DNA of 47,830 nt from UMGS902 sp045538895 (GTDB lineage: Bacteria; Bacillota; Clostridia; Oscillospirales; CAG-272): the NCBI GenBank assembly GCA_045538895.1, contig JAZQEH010000002.1:1-47830 (forward strand), in the 5' to 3' direction. The translations under genes and the position numbers were made by a program. Under the pieces are notes generated by a model. It did no database searches, had not been told where the DNA came from, and was given only the letters and a program-made list of their open reading frames with translations. Of the stretch, positions 40,867-47,830 are shown in pieces. Positions within the stretch are counted from its first letter, which is position 1. Each line of letters opens with the position of its first letter.

Positions 40867-41583
40867 TTATTTATAAAAATTCTTGCGGTCGGCACGCTGC
40901 CACAGCGTACCCTCACTCTTACAGAGCAATGCATCAAACTTGCCGTCTGCGATGAGCAAATGCTCTAAAAACTCAACGTGAATCGAGCGGAACGTCCTTG
41001 CAAGCTCCTCTGTTGTAATAAGGTCCTCGCTTGACGGAATCAGTCTGCCGTTAGGATGATTATGCGAAAGAACCACCATTGACGCTTTCTTTCGTATGCA
41101 AAGTTCAATCATTCTGCGTGTATCAAGCCGCACTTGATTTACAGACCCCTCGCCAAGATTAACTATATCAATTATATGCCAGGAATTATCCATTAAAACA
41201 AGAAAAACGGTTTCAACTGTAATTCCCGCATAACGCTTTACTAAAAGCTTTCCGATTTTAGTTAAACTGTCATATCTCACCGAGGTATCGACCTCGCTTG
41301 CCGCCATTGCCCATACCGACGGTACGAGCTTGATAAGCGTTGCGGTATGCTCGCTTACTCCATCAACCTCGCACAGCTCCTCAACCGAAGCATCAAACAC
41401 CCCACGGAGCGAGCCGAAGCGGTTGATAAGTGCATGTGCTATCGGATTTGTGTCACGCTGAGGAATGGAATAAAACAGTAAAAGCTCAAGTATATTGTGC
41501 TTTTCAAAGCCCTCGAGCCCGTCACGTAAGAATCTCTCCTTTACCCGTGCACGGTGTCCGCTGTGAACGTTCTTTTCTGCCAT
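40867..41583 (-). CDS. radC: RadC-family JAMM-domain protein
   Basis: The 238-residue protein has an N-terminal helix-hairpin-helix region (30-90; ELCEVDGVSEHTATLI) and a C-terminal MPN/JAMM domain with the metal motif His174-x-His176-x10-Asp187 (SHNHPNGRLIPSSED). Historically called a DNA repair protein; its real biochemical role is unsettled. It starts 4 nt after the upstream gene with no clear Shine-Dalgarno, so it is probably translated by coupling. Confidence 0.94.
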   Translation of the reverse strand: MAEKNVHSGHRARVKERFLRDGLEGFEKHNILELLLFYSIPQRDTNPIAHALINRFGSLRGVFDASVEELCEVDGVSEHTATLIKLVPSVWAMAASEVDTSVRYDSLTKIGKLLVKRYAGITVETVFLVLMDNSWHIIDIVNLGEGSVNQVRLDTRRMIELCIRKKASMVVLSHNHPNGRLIPSSEDLITTEELARTFRSIHVEFLEHLLIADGKFDALLCKSEGTLWQRADRKNFYK

Positions 41584-41587
41584 ATCA

Positions 41588-42013
41588 CTAATTAAAAAGC
41601 TTCATAAAAGACGTAGGCGTATGTACTGCCGCATCAAACACCTTTGCGCCTGCGGTAACTACCATTGCACTATTCTTTGCAAGATAACTTGCAGCAATAT
41701 CCTCGCTAAGAAGAAGCACAAAAACGTTCTTCTTGTCTGCACTCTGCTTTGCCTCAAAGTTAGGTCTTACCCACATATAATCGTTCTCGCCCTGCTTACC
41801 CTTTACGGTAATATAGCCGCCGACGTTCTTAAAATAGATGCGTTCAGCACCGTCGCCAACAGTGATAACCTTTACCAAATAAAGTGTATCCGCAGTTTCA
41901 ACGTACATGTCGCACTTGCCGCTGTCATTCTTGCTGACACCGAAAAGTCCTGTGCGAAGCGCTATACCGTTTTCCTTGCAATACTTTTTAAACTCGCCTA
42001 CTGAAAAAGTCAT
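41588..42013 (-). CDS. Hypothetical protein co-transcribed with radC
   Basis: I do not recognise this 141-residue protein. It is soluble, mixed alpha/beta, with alternating strands (TLYLVKVITVGD, RIYFKNVGGYITV, NVFVLLLSEDIAASYLA) and no Cys cluster, signal or membrane segment beyond GKCDMYVE. AGGAAAG lies about 8 nt before the ATG and the 4-nt gap to radC indicates one operon. Its translation composition is like that of its neighbours, so I take it as real. Confidence 0.75.
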   Translation of the reverse strand: MTFSVGEFKKYCKENGIALRTGLFGVSKNDSGKCDMYVETADTLYLVKVITVGDGAERIYFKNVGGYITVKGKQGENDYMWVRPNFEAKQSADKKNVFVLLLSEDIAASYLAKNSAMVVTAGAKVFDAAVHTPTSFMKLFN

Positions 42014-42061
42014 TGTCTTTCCTCATTACCCTTGAAATTGCATTAAAAATCTGTTATACTT

Positions 42062-42086
42062 AAAAAACCCCGCCTTGGGCGAGGTT
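42062..42086 (-). terminator. Intrinsic terminator of tRNA-Thr
   Basis: On the minus strand AACCTCGCC (42086-42078) pairs with GGCGGGGTT (42074-42066) with one G-U pair and runs into U6. Confidence 0.85.
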
Positions 42087-42088
42087 AA

Positions 42089-42163
42089 TGGAGCTGGTGA
42101 CAGGAGTCGAACCTGCAACCTGCGGTTTACGATACCGCTGCTCTGCCATTGAGCCACACCAGC
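42089..42163 (-). tRNA. tRNA-Thr (anticodon CGT), CCA encoded
   Basis: The acceptor GCTGGTG pairs with CACCAGC, the discriminator is T and CCA is encoded. The D-arm GCTCAATGGCAGAGC, anticodon arm GCGGT-ATCGTAA-ACCGC and T-arm GCAGGTTCGACTCCTGT are intact. The anticodon CGT reads ACG. Confidence 0.96.
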
Positions 42164-42173
42164 ACGACAACTT

Positions 42174-42203
42174 ATTATACTACATTGTTTTTCATTTTGT
42201 CAA
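42174..42203 (-). promoter_or_regulatory. Promoter of tRNA-Thr
   Basis: Minus strand TTGACA (42203-42198), 18 bp, TATAAT (42179-42174), 11 nt before the tRNA 5' end. It lies entirely within the 52-nt leader of the opposing rsmA gene and abuts its ribosome site. Confidence 0.85.
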
Positions 42204-42215
42204 GAGGAAACAGCT

Positions 42216-43067
42216 ATGAATTTATGCGACATCCGCACAGTGAGAGAAATTCTTGCGGCATTTGGTACGGGTACCAAAAAAAGTTTTGGTCAGAATTTTC
42301 TTATCAATAAAAACGTTCCCGAGGAAATAGCAGAAAACTGCTGCGATGACCGTGACAGTGTTATCATAGAAATCGGCCCCGGCATCGGCTGTCTCACCGC
42401 CGAGCTTGCCTCACGGTATAAAAAGGTTATCGCTTTTGAAATCGACGAAACACTCATCCCCGTTCTGAAGTATACGCTTGGCGAATACCGCAACGTGGAA
42501 GTTATAAATCAGGATATCATGGAGGTTGACCTTGCCGCAGTTATCGCAGAGAAAGCCGCAGGCGAAAAGGTCAGTGTTTGTGCAAACCTCCCATATTATA
42601 TCACAACCCCTATTTTGATGCGTTTGCTTGAAAGCCGCATAGCTTTTGACTCTATCACAGTTATGGTACAGGCAGAGGTAGCCGCAAGACTTGCTGCCGC
42701 TCCGGGCACTGCCGACTACGGTGCAATTACCGCCTCGCTTAACTACTACGGCGTGCCGGAAAAGCTCTTCACCGTTTCTGCCGGTAACTTTATGCCGGCT
42801 CCCAAGGTTAATTCGGCAGTTGTCCGCATTGACCTTTACAAAGAAAAGCCCGTTGTTCCGAAAAACGAAGAGATCTTCTTCAAGGTTATCAAATCCGCTT
42901 TCGGTCAACGCAGAAAAACTCTTGTAAACGCACTTCAGACAGGCTTTCCCAACCGCTCGAAAGAAGAACTTACAAAAATCATCACCGATTGCGGATTTGA
43001 TGAACGTATCCGTGGCGAAAAGCTTTCAACCACAGATTTTGCCGCAATCGCAGACAAAATGGTATAA
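42216..43067 (+). CDS. rsmA: 16S rRNA (adenine1518-N6/adenine1519-N6)-dimethyltransferase
   Basis: The 283-residue enzyme uses S-adenosylmethionine to dimethylate two adjacent adenines near the 3' end of 16S rRNA in late 30S maturation; loss gives kasugamycin resistance. Motifs: KKSFGQNFLINKN (21-33), SAM motif IEIGPGIG (51-58), FEID, and catalytic NLPYYI (124-129). Length is typical. AGAGGA lies 7 nt before the ATG. Its promoter must lie in or beside the divergent tRNA-Thr gene; I see only a poor TTGAGC/TATTAT candidate. Confidence 0.97.
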   Translation: MNLCDIRTVREILAAFGTGTKKSFGQNFLINKNVPEEIAENCCDDRDSVIIEIGPGIGCLTAELASRYKKVIAFEIDETLIPVLKYTLGEYRNVEVINQDIMEVDLAAVIAEKAAGEKVSVCANLPYYITTPILMRLLESRIAFDSITVMVQAEVAARLAAAPGTADYGAITASLNYYGVPEKLFTVSAGNFMPAPKVNSAVVRIDLYKEKPVVPKNEEIFFKVIKSAFGQRRKTLVNALQTGFPNRSKEELTKIITDCGFDERIRGEKLSTTDFAAIADKMV

Positions 43068-43085
43068 ACGGAGGTAAAACGGCAT

Positions 43086-44093
43086 ATGCAATACACAACG
43101 CTTGGCAAAACAGGTCTTAAAATATCCCGCCTTGGCTTTGGAGGAATACCGATACAAAAAATTGATGCAAACGGTACACGCAATCTTTTTCTGCACATGA
43201 AGAATGCAGGTATCAACTTTGTTGATACCGCACGCGGATATACCGTGAGCGAAAGTTACATAGGCGAGGCACTTGAGGGTATCAGAGAGCATTTTGTGCT
43301 TGCAACCAAGAGCATGTCACGTGACAAAGCAGGTATGGCAAAGGATATCGAAACAAGCCTTAGCAATCTGCGTACCGATTATATCGACCTCTACCAGATA
43401 CACAATCCCAACATGGCACAGCTTGAGCAAGCTATAGGTGAGGGCGGTGCTATTGAGGCACTGCTTGAAGCCAAAGCGGCAGGAAAAATAGGTCATATCG
43501 GCGTTACTGCCCACTCGACAGAAGTTTTTGAAAAGGCACTTACGCTCGACTTTGTTGAAACAATTATGTTTCCTTATAATATTGTCGAAACTCAGGGCGA
43601 GGACCTCATAAAAAAATGTGCCGAAAAGAACATCGGATTTATCGCTATGAAGCCGCTTGCAGGCGGTGCCATTGACAACGCTTCACTTGCGATGCGTTTT
43701 ATACTCAACAACCCTGACGTAACGGTTGTTATCCCCGGTATGGCAGAGGTCAAGGAAATTGAGCAGAACACTGCGGCTACGTGCGACACTTCTGCACTCA
43801 GCGATACCGAAAAATCCGAAATTGAGCAAATCAGAAACACTCTCGGCACCGAGTTCTGCCGCCGCTGTAATTACTGTGCACCCTGCACGGCGGGTATAAA
43901 CATTTCGGCAGTATTCCTTTTTGACGGATATCTCACCCGTTACGGTCTCGGCGATTGGGCAACGGAAAGATACAACGCCATGGGCAAAAAAGCCTCGGAC
44001 TGCATCGGCTGCGGAGTATGCGAGGAGCGTTGTCCCTATAATTTGCCTATCCGTGAAATGCTTAAAAAAGCGGCTGAAAGGTTTGACAAATAG
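43086..44093 (+). CDS. Aldo/keto reductase with C-terminal [4Fe-4S] motifs
   Basis: The 335-residue protein has an AKR barrel (MQYTTLGKTGLKISRLGFGG, FVDTARGY, LATKS, YQIHN) and a C-terminal cysteine region. The first cluster motif is CRRCNYCAPC, which lacks the usual CxxxCP spacing, and the second is CIGCGVCEERCP. It is homologous in architecture to the reductase at 11.4 kb but of a different AKR subgroup. GGAGGT precedes it by 10 nt and rsmA is 18 nt upstream, suggesting co-transcription. Substrate unknown. Confidence 0.92.
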   Translation: MQYTTLGKTGLKISRLGFGGIPIQKIDANGTRNLFLHMKNAGINFVDTARGYTVSESYIGEALEGIREHFVLATKSMSRDKAGMAKDIETSLSNLRTDYIDLYQIHNPNMAQLEQAIGEGGAIEALLEAKAAGKIGHIGVTAHSTEVFEKALTLDFVETIMFPYNIVETQGEDLIKKCAEKNIGFIAMKPLAGGAIDNASLAMRFILNNPDVTVVIPGMAEVKEIEQNTAATCDTSALSDTEKSEIEQIRNTLGTEFCRRCNYCAPCTAGINISAVFLFDGYLTRYGLGDWATERYNAMGKKASDCIGCGVCEERCPYNLPIREMLKKAAERFDK

Positions 44094-44094
44094 T

Positions 44095-44622
44095 ATGAAA
44101 AGACGAATTCCTATTTCGAACAGAATAATTGTGTTAAATGTCCTTTTTACGCTCTTTTTGGCGGTGATAGTTTTGGGTCTTTATACTTTGGCAACCAAAG
44201 ATATCGTTATGGAAGATGATACTCCCATTCCTGCCATATTACGGTATTTCATGTTAGTGGTATTTTCATTTGTCGGTGTTGGTATTGTCAAATTTGTCTT
44301 TTCGATTTGGATTCGAGTGTTTACTGGGCGCGGAGCTATGACTCTCACCGATCACGGCATAGAAGATACATTTATTATATTCAATATATTTGCATTTTGG
44401 ACAACTCTGCGTGTACAGATTATCCCATGGGATGCGATTAGTCAGGATTCAGTTATCTCGGAACTTGTTAAAGTAGATCTTAAAAAGATGCCCGAAAAAA
44501 GCGTGGGAATTATCGCAAAGCTTATGTTGCGTTTTAGCGGTTTTAATGCATCTGTCGGGAAAATAGATACAAACGAACTTATAGCGGCTAAATTCATGCA
44601 TCAAACTATGGATAATATATAA
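44095..44622 (+). CDS. Small two-helix membrane protein (STM3941-like)
   Basis: 175 residues from ATG 44095, 1 nt after the reductase stop; an extension to 43921 would lie inside the reductase gene. Two membrane helices (about 11-32 and 49-72) are followed by a cytoplasmic part with AMTLTDHGIEDTF and IIPWDAISQ, a pattern like the PH-like fold of STM3941-type proteins. That family link is tentative and no function is known. It is the last gene before a strong new promoter. Confidence 0.7.
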   Translation: MKRRIPISNRIIVLNVLFTLFLAVIVLGLYTLATKDIVMEDDTPIPAILRYFMLVVFSFVGVGIVKFVFSIWIRVFTGRGAMTLTDHGIEDTFIIFNIFAFWTTLRVQIIPWDAISQDSVISELVKVDLKKMPEKSVGIIAKLMLRFSGFNASVGKIDTNELIAAKFMHQTMDNI

Positions 44623-44662
44623 ATAATATATAAAATGTAACAAGAATGCAAATATTTTTGTG

Positions 44663-44691
44663 TTGACAATTTGAATTTATACATGTATACT
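44663..44691 (+). promoter_or_regulatory. Consensus sigma-A promoter with palindromic -10 region
   Basis: TTGACA (44663-44668), 17 bp, TATACT (44686-44691). The perfect 12-nt palindrome TATACATGTATA (44678-44689) covers the -10 box and is a candidate operator. Confidence 0.85.
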
Positions 44692-44724
44692 AATGCACGA
44701 AGTAAAAAAAGAGGAGAAATTCAA

Positions 44725-45150
44725 ATGACCTTTATTGAAAAATTTGAGCAGATCAAAAAGAAGTTCGGTAAAGTAGACACTTCTAAGCTCACTGAGAACT
44801 TTGCAGTTCAGGTTAACCTCATTGATGAAGATTGCGGCGGTGCATTTTTTGTAGCTTATATCGACGGCGAAGTTGCTATCGAGCCCTACGATTACGTTGA
44901 CAATACCGCAGTAGTAAACGTTAAGGCTAAAGACCTTATTGATGCTATCGGCGGCAAGCTCGACGTAGTGGGCGCACTTATGGGCGGCACAATCGAAGTA
45001 ATCGGCAACGTTGAGCATTTCAATGCTATGCTCACTCTCAAGAAGCCCGCAGCAAAGCGTACCAAGAAGGCTACCGAGGAAAAGACCGAGGAAACACCTG
45101 CAAAGAAGACCTGCAAGAGAACTTGCGCAAAGAAAACCACAGCAAAATAA
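44725..45150 (+). CDS. SCP2-like lipid-binding protein with Lys/Cys-rich tail
   Basis: 141 residues from ATG 44725, with GAGGAG 8 nt upstream; an earlier in-frame start overlaps the promoter and is rejected. Residues 1-105 resemble the sterol-carrier-protein-2 fold: GGAFFVAYIDGEVAIEP, AVVNVKAKDLIDAIGGKLD and VGALMGGTIEVIGNVEHFNAML. Bacterial SCP2-like proteins bind fatty acyl or other hydrophobic ligands. The last ~36 residues are a low-complexity Lys/Thr/Ala tail with two cysteines (KKTCKRTCAKK), histone-like and unusual for the family. Monocistronic, with a consensus promoter and a terminator immediately after the stop, so probably abundant. Confidence 0.8.
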   Translation: MTFIEKFEQIKKKFGKVDTSKLTENFAVQVNLIDEDCGGAFFVAYIDGEVAIEPYDYVDNTAVVNVKAKDLIDAIGGKLDVVGALMGGTIEVIGNVEHFNAMLTLKKPAAKRTKKATEEKTEETPAKKTCKRTCAKKTTAK

Positions 45151-45184
45151 AAAAATGAGTTCACGAAAGTGAACTCATTTTTTT
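45151..45184 (+). terminator. Intrinsic terminator
   Basis: 14-bp stem with core ATGAGTTCAC/GTGAACTCAT, loop GAAA (45165-45168), T-run to 45184. It begins at the base after the SCP2-like stop. Confidence 0.92.
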
Positions 45185-45197
45185 ATTAATTTAATGT

Positions 45198-45228
45198 AAA
45201 AAGTCCACGGTTTGCACCGTGGACTTTT
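45198..45228 (-). terminator. Intrinsic terminator of nifJ
   Basis: Stem AAAAGTCCACGGT/ACCGTGGACTTTT (45199-45211/45216-45228), loop TTGC, 14 nt beyond the minus-strand nifJ stop. Confidence 0.9.
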
Positions 45229-45241
45229 ATTAAACATTCAA

Positions 45242-47830
45242 TTAGTTGAACATTTCGCCGTACTTGAGAAGTCTCTCGTACTTAGCCTTTGCAGCCTCTT
45301 CAGCCTTAGCGAAGAGAACCTCTGCTCTTTCAGGGAATGCCTGCTCGAGTCTCTTATAGCGAGTTTCGGAAGTGATGAACTCACGGTAAGAAGCTGTAGG
45401 AGCCTTGCAGTCAACGGTAAGAGGATTCTTACCCTCAGCCTTAAGAGTAGGATTGTAACGGAACATCTGCCAGTAACCTGCCTCAACTGCTCTCTTCATT
45501 TCGAGCTGGCAGTTCTGCATTGTGCCCTTGATACCGTGCATTTCGCAAGGAGCGTAGCCGATAACAAGCGAAGGACCGTTGTATGCTTCAGCCTCGGTAA
45601 GAGCCTTAAGAGTCTGGTTCATGTCAGCGCCCATAGCGATCTGTGCAACGTAAACGTAGCCGTAGGACATAGCAATTTCTGCAAGGTTCTTCTTGCCGAT
45701 TGCCTTACCTGCTGCTGCGAACTGTGCAACCTGACCGATCTGGGAAGCCTTGGATGCCTGACCGCCGGTGTTGGAATAAACTTCGGTATCGAATACCATT
45801 ACGTTTACGTCTTCGCCGGAAGCGAGTACGTGGTCAAGACCGCCGAAACCGATATCGTATGCCCAACCGTCACCACCGAAGATCCATACGGACTTCTTGG
45901 AGAGGTAGTTCTTTTCAGCGAGGATTTCCTTGGAGGTTTCGCAACCGTCTGCTGCCCACTTTTCAAGGAGCTCAACGAGAGCCTTGGTAGCCTTTTCGTT
46001 TGCAGGACCGTTATCAAGAGTGTTGAGATATTCGTCAACAACTGCCTGACAAGCATCGCAAGGAGCCTTGAGGGACTTAACCTTTTCGATTACTCTCTCA
46101 CGGATAGCCTTCTGACCGAGAGCCATACCGAGACCATGCTCAGCGTTGTCCTCGAAGAGGGAGTTAGCCCATGCGGGACCGCGACCGCTTTCACGGTTTA
46201 CGGTGTAAGGAGTTGCAGGTGCCGAGCCGCCCCAGATGGAAGAACAACCGGTAGCGTTGGAGATGTACATTCTTTCACCGAAGAGCTGGGTGATAAGACG
46301 TGCATAAGATGTTTCTGCACAACCTGCGCAAGAGCCGGAGAACTCGAGGAGGGGCTGCTTGAACTGGCTGCCCTTGATGGTGTTGTTGATGAGTTCGCTC
46401 TTTTCGGAAACGTTTGCTACGGCGTAGTCAAACGGAGCCTGCTGGTCAAGCTGGGAAGCGAGAGTTGTCATCTCGATAGCCTGCTTTTCAGGGTTGCCAT
46501 CCTTAATAGCCTTTGCGGTAACAGGACAAGCCTTTACGCAGAGGGTACAACCCATACAGTCCATGGGAGAAATAGCCATGGTGAACTTGTAATCGGTCTT
46601 GATTACAGGCTTTTCGGTGAACTTGGTAGCTGCAGGAGCATTTGCTGCTTCTTCAGCGGTCATAGCGAAGGGACGGATTGCAGCATGAGGACATACAAAT
46701 GCACAGTTGTTACACTGGATACAGTTTTCAGCATGCCATACGGGAACGTATACTGCAACGCCACGCTTTTCGTATGCTGCGGAGCCCTGGGGGAACGTAC
46801 CGTCAGCATATTCAACAAATGCGGAAACGGGGAGAGAGTCACCGTCCATCTTGGAAACGGGCTCAACAATATTCTTAACGAAGTTAACGAGTTCAGGACG
46901 GTCACCGGTAACGTTGGACTCAGCAGCCTTAACCTCTACGGTCTTCCAAGCTGCGGGAACGTCAACCTTAACCATTGCGTTTGCGCCTGCGTCAATAGCC
47001 TTGTAGTTGAGTTCAACGATAGCTTCGCCCTTCTTGATGTAGGACTTGTATGCCATCTTCTTCATGTACTCAACAGCGTCAGCTGCAGGAAGAATGTTTG
47101 CAAGTGCGAAGAATGCGGACTGGAGAACGGTGTTCTTAACCTTTGCATTACCGATTTCCTTTGCAGCGATGTTAGTTGCATTGATTATGTAGAACTTAAC
47201 ATCATTGTTTGCAATGTAGGACTTAACGGAAGCAGGAAGATGTGCATCGAGCTCATCAGCAGTCCACTGGCAGTCGAGCATGAAAGTACCGCCGGGCTTA
47301 ACGTCCTCAACGATCTTGTAGCCCTTGAGAATGTAAGAAGAGTTGTGGCAAGCAACGAAGTCAGCCTTGGTGATGTAGTAAGGAGACTTGATGGGCTTGT
47401 CGCCGAAACGGAGGTGAGAAATGGTTACACCGCCGGTCTTCTTGGAGTCATACTGGAAGTATGCCTGAATATACTTGTCGGTGTGGTCACCAATAATCTT
47501 GATGGAGTTCTTGTTTGCACCAACGGTACCGTCGCCGCCGAGACCCCAGAACTTGCACTGGATCATATCGGAGGGAGCGGTGTCGGGAGCAGTAGTCTCA
47601 GGAAGAGAAAGGTTGGTAAGGTCGTCCACGATACCCATGGTGAAGTGGTTCTTCTGCTCGCCTGCCATATTAGCAAATACAGCGAAGATGGAGGAAGGAG
47701 GAGTATCCTTAGAGCCGAGACCGTATCTACCGCCGACAACCTTTACGTCATGGATGCCGTTTGTAGCGAGAGCTGTAACAACATCGAGGTAAAGAGGTTC
47801 GCCGAGGGAGCCGGGTTCCTTTGTTCTGTC
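45242..47830 (-). CDS. nifJ: Pyruvate:ferredoxin (flavodoxin) oxidoreductase, 5' end outside window
   Basis: The single-chain homodimeric enzyme oxidises pyruvate with CoA to acetyl-CoA and CO2, reducing ferredoxin: the centre of clostridial fermentation. The 862 visible residues are the C-terminal three quarters of a protein of ~1170. The frame is open to the window edge with the family sequence DRTKEPGSLGEPLYLDVV and VVGGRYGLGSKD, so an ATG at 47668 is internal. Also visible are the domain-III region, a dicluster ferredoxin domain (CIQCNNCAFVCP and CMGCTLCVKACP), the extra cluster Cys pair in GSCAGCAETSYARL, and the thiamine-diphosphate domain with GDGWAYDIGFGGLDH and NTGGQASKASQ. The gene ends with its own terminator. 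Confidence 0.97.
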   Translation of the reverse strand, partial: DRTKEPGSLGEPLYLDVVTALATNGIHDVKVVGGRYGLGSKDTPPSSIFAVFANMAGEQKNHFTMGIVDDLTNLSLPETTAPDTAPSDMIQCKFWGLGGDGTVGANKNSIKIIGDHTDKYIQAYFQYDSKKTGGVTISHLRFGDKPIKSPYYITKADFVACHNSSYILKGYKIVEDVKPGGTFMLDCQWTADELDAHLPASVKSYIANNDVKFYIINATNIAAKEIGNAKVKNTVLQSAFFALANILPAADAVEYMKKMAYKSYIKKGEAIVELNYKAIDAGANAMVKVDVPAAWKTVEVKAAESNVTGDRPELVNFVKNIVEPVSKMDGDSLPVSAFVEYADGTFPQGSAAYEKRGVAVYVPVWHAENCIQCNNCAFVCPHAAIRPFAMTAEEAANAPAATKFTEKPVIKTDYKFTMAISPMDCMGCTLCVKACPVTAKAIKDGNPEKQAIEMTTLASQLDQQAPFDYAVANVSEKSELINNTIKGSQFKQPLLEFSGSCAGCAETSYARLITQLFGERMYISNATGCSSIWGGSAPATPYTVNRESGRGPAWANSLFEDNAEHGLGMALGQKAIRERVIEKVKSLKAPCDACQAVVDEYLNTLDNGPANEKATKALVELLEKWAADGCETSKEILAEKNYLSKKSVWIFGGDGWAYDIGFGGLDHVLASGEDVNVMVFDTEVYSNTGGQASKASQIGQVAQFAAAGKAIGKKNLAEIAMSYGYVYVAQIAMGADMNQTLKALTEAEAYNGPSLVIGYAPCEMHGIKGTMQNCQLEMKRAVEAGYWQMFRYNPTLKAEGKNPLTVDCKAPTASYREFITSETRYKRLEQAFPERAEVLFAKAEEAAKAKYERLLKYGEMFN

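Noticed and set aside
43921..44094. 58-residue N-terminal extension of the small membrane protein
   Set aside because: It overlaps the iron-sulfur motifs of the preceding reductase in another frame; ATG 44095 begins right before the first membrane helix.
47668..47670. Start codon for a short PFOR at 47668
   Set aside because: The same frame stays open to the window edge with conserved NifJ sequence, so this ATG is internal.

Overview
The window reads as a chromosomal segment of an anaerobic, low-to-moderate GC Gram-positive bacterium of class Clostridia (Bacillota), probably a gut or rumen plant-fibre degrader related to Oscillospirales. The evidence is pyruvate:ferredoxin oxidoreductase, dockerin and S-layer-homology (SLH) domains, an IreB-type protein, strong AGGAGG-like ribosome binding sites, TTG/GTG starts and many short U-tailed hairpin terminators. 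I saw no phage, plasmid, transposase or CRISPR locus. The order-level assignment is inference.

Layout. 1-7.1 kb: a structured non-coding repeat, a 945-residue secreted SGNH esterase with a dockerin (minus), a membrane-anchored degenerate LytM/M23 protein (plus) and a surface SLH-GH43 enzyme (plus). 7.1-12.6 kb: a palindromic repeat, then an operon of a heterodimeric ABC exporter, MTA/SAH nucleosidase and a [4Fe-4S] aldo/keto reductase. 12.6-16.6 kb: a divergent pair, a 1002-residue secreted alpha/beta-hydrolase with dockerin and a LysR regulator, with a compact regulatory region between them and the same 30-nt terminator hairpin at both outer ends. 16.6-19.4 kb: a two-component system. 19.5-22.4 kb: a GH43 plus sugar-binding lipoprotein operon. 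22.5-27.2 kb: a 1562-residue secreted protein with a cohesin-like N-terminus, Cys-pair repeats and two beta-helix-like modules. 27.4-35.9 kb: housekeeping genes on the plus strand (coaE, lytic transglycosylase, M18 aminopeptidase, prfA, sua5, an unknown nuclease-like protein, type IIA topoisomerase A, SDR). 35.9-40.5 kb, minus: an apparently 5'-truncated dockerin-SGNH gene, then the operon ireB-ribF-D,D-carboxypeptidase, a small membrane protein and a four-helix-bundle protein. 40.5-42.2 kb: tRNA-Gln(TTG), radC, an unknown gene and tRNA-Thr(CGT), all minus. 42.2-45.2 kb: rsmA, a second [4Fe-4S] aldo/keto reductase, a small membrane protein and an SCP2-like protein with a Lys/Cys-rich tail. 45.2 kb to the end: nifJ (minus), cut by the window edge.

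How the genes may work together. Three proteins carry type-I-like dockerins (two complete duplicated repeats, one partly degenerate). A fourth very large secreted protein has a cohesin-like N-terminal domain and shares with two of the dockerin proteins a module that opens YVSD.G.GDG....P and continues with V.GGTF..IY.G repeats. A surface SLH-GH43, an intracellular-type GH43, a solute-binding lipoprotein, a LysR regulator and a two-component system are interspersed. The most interesting hypothesis is an atypical, small cellulosome-like surface complex dedicated to deacylating and debranching hemicellulose or pectin. The cohesin assignment is inference from fold-like patterns and needs testing.
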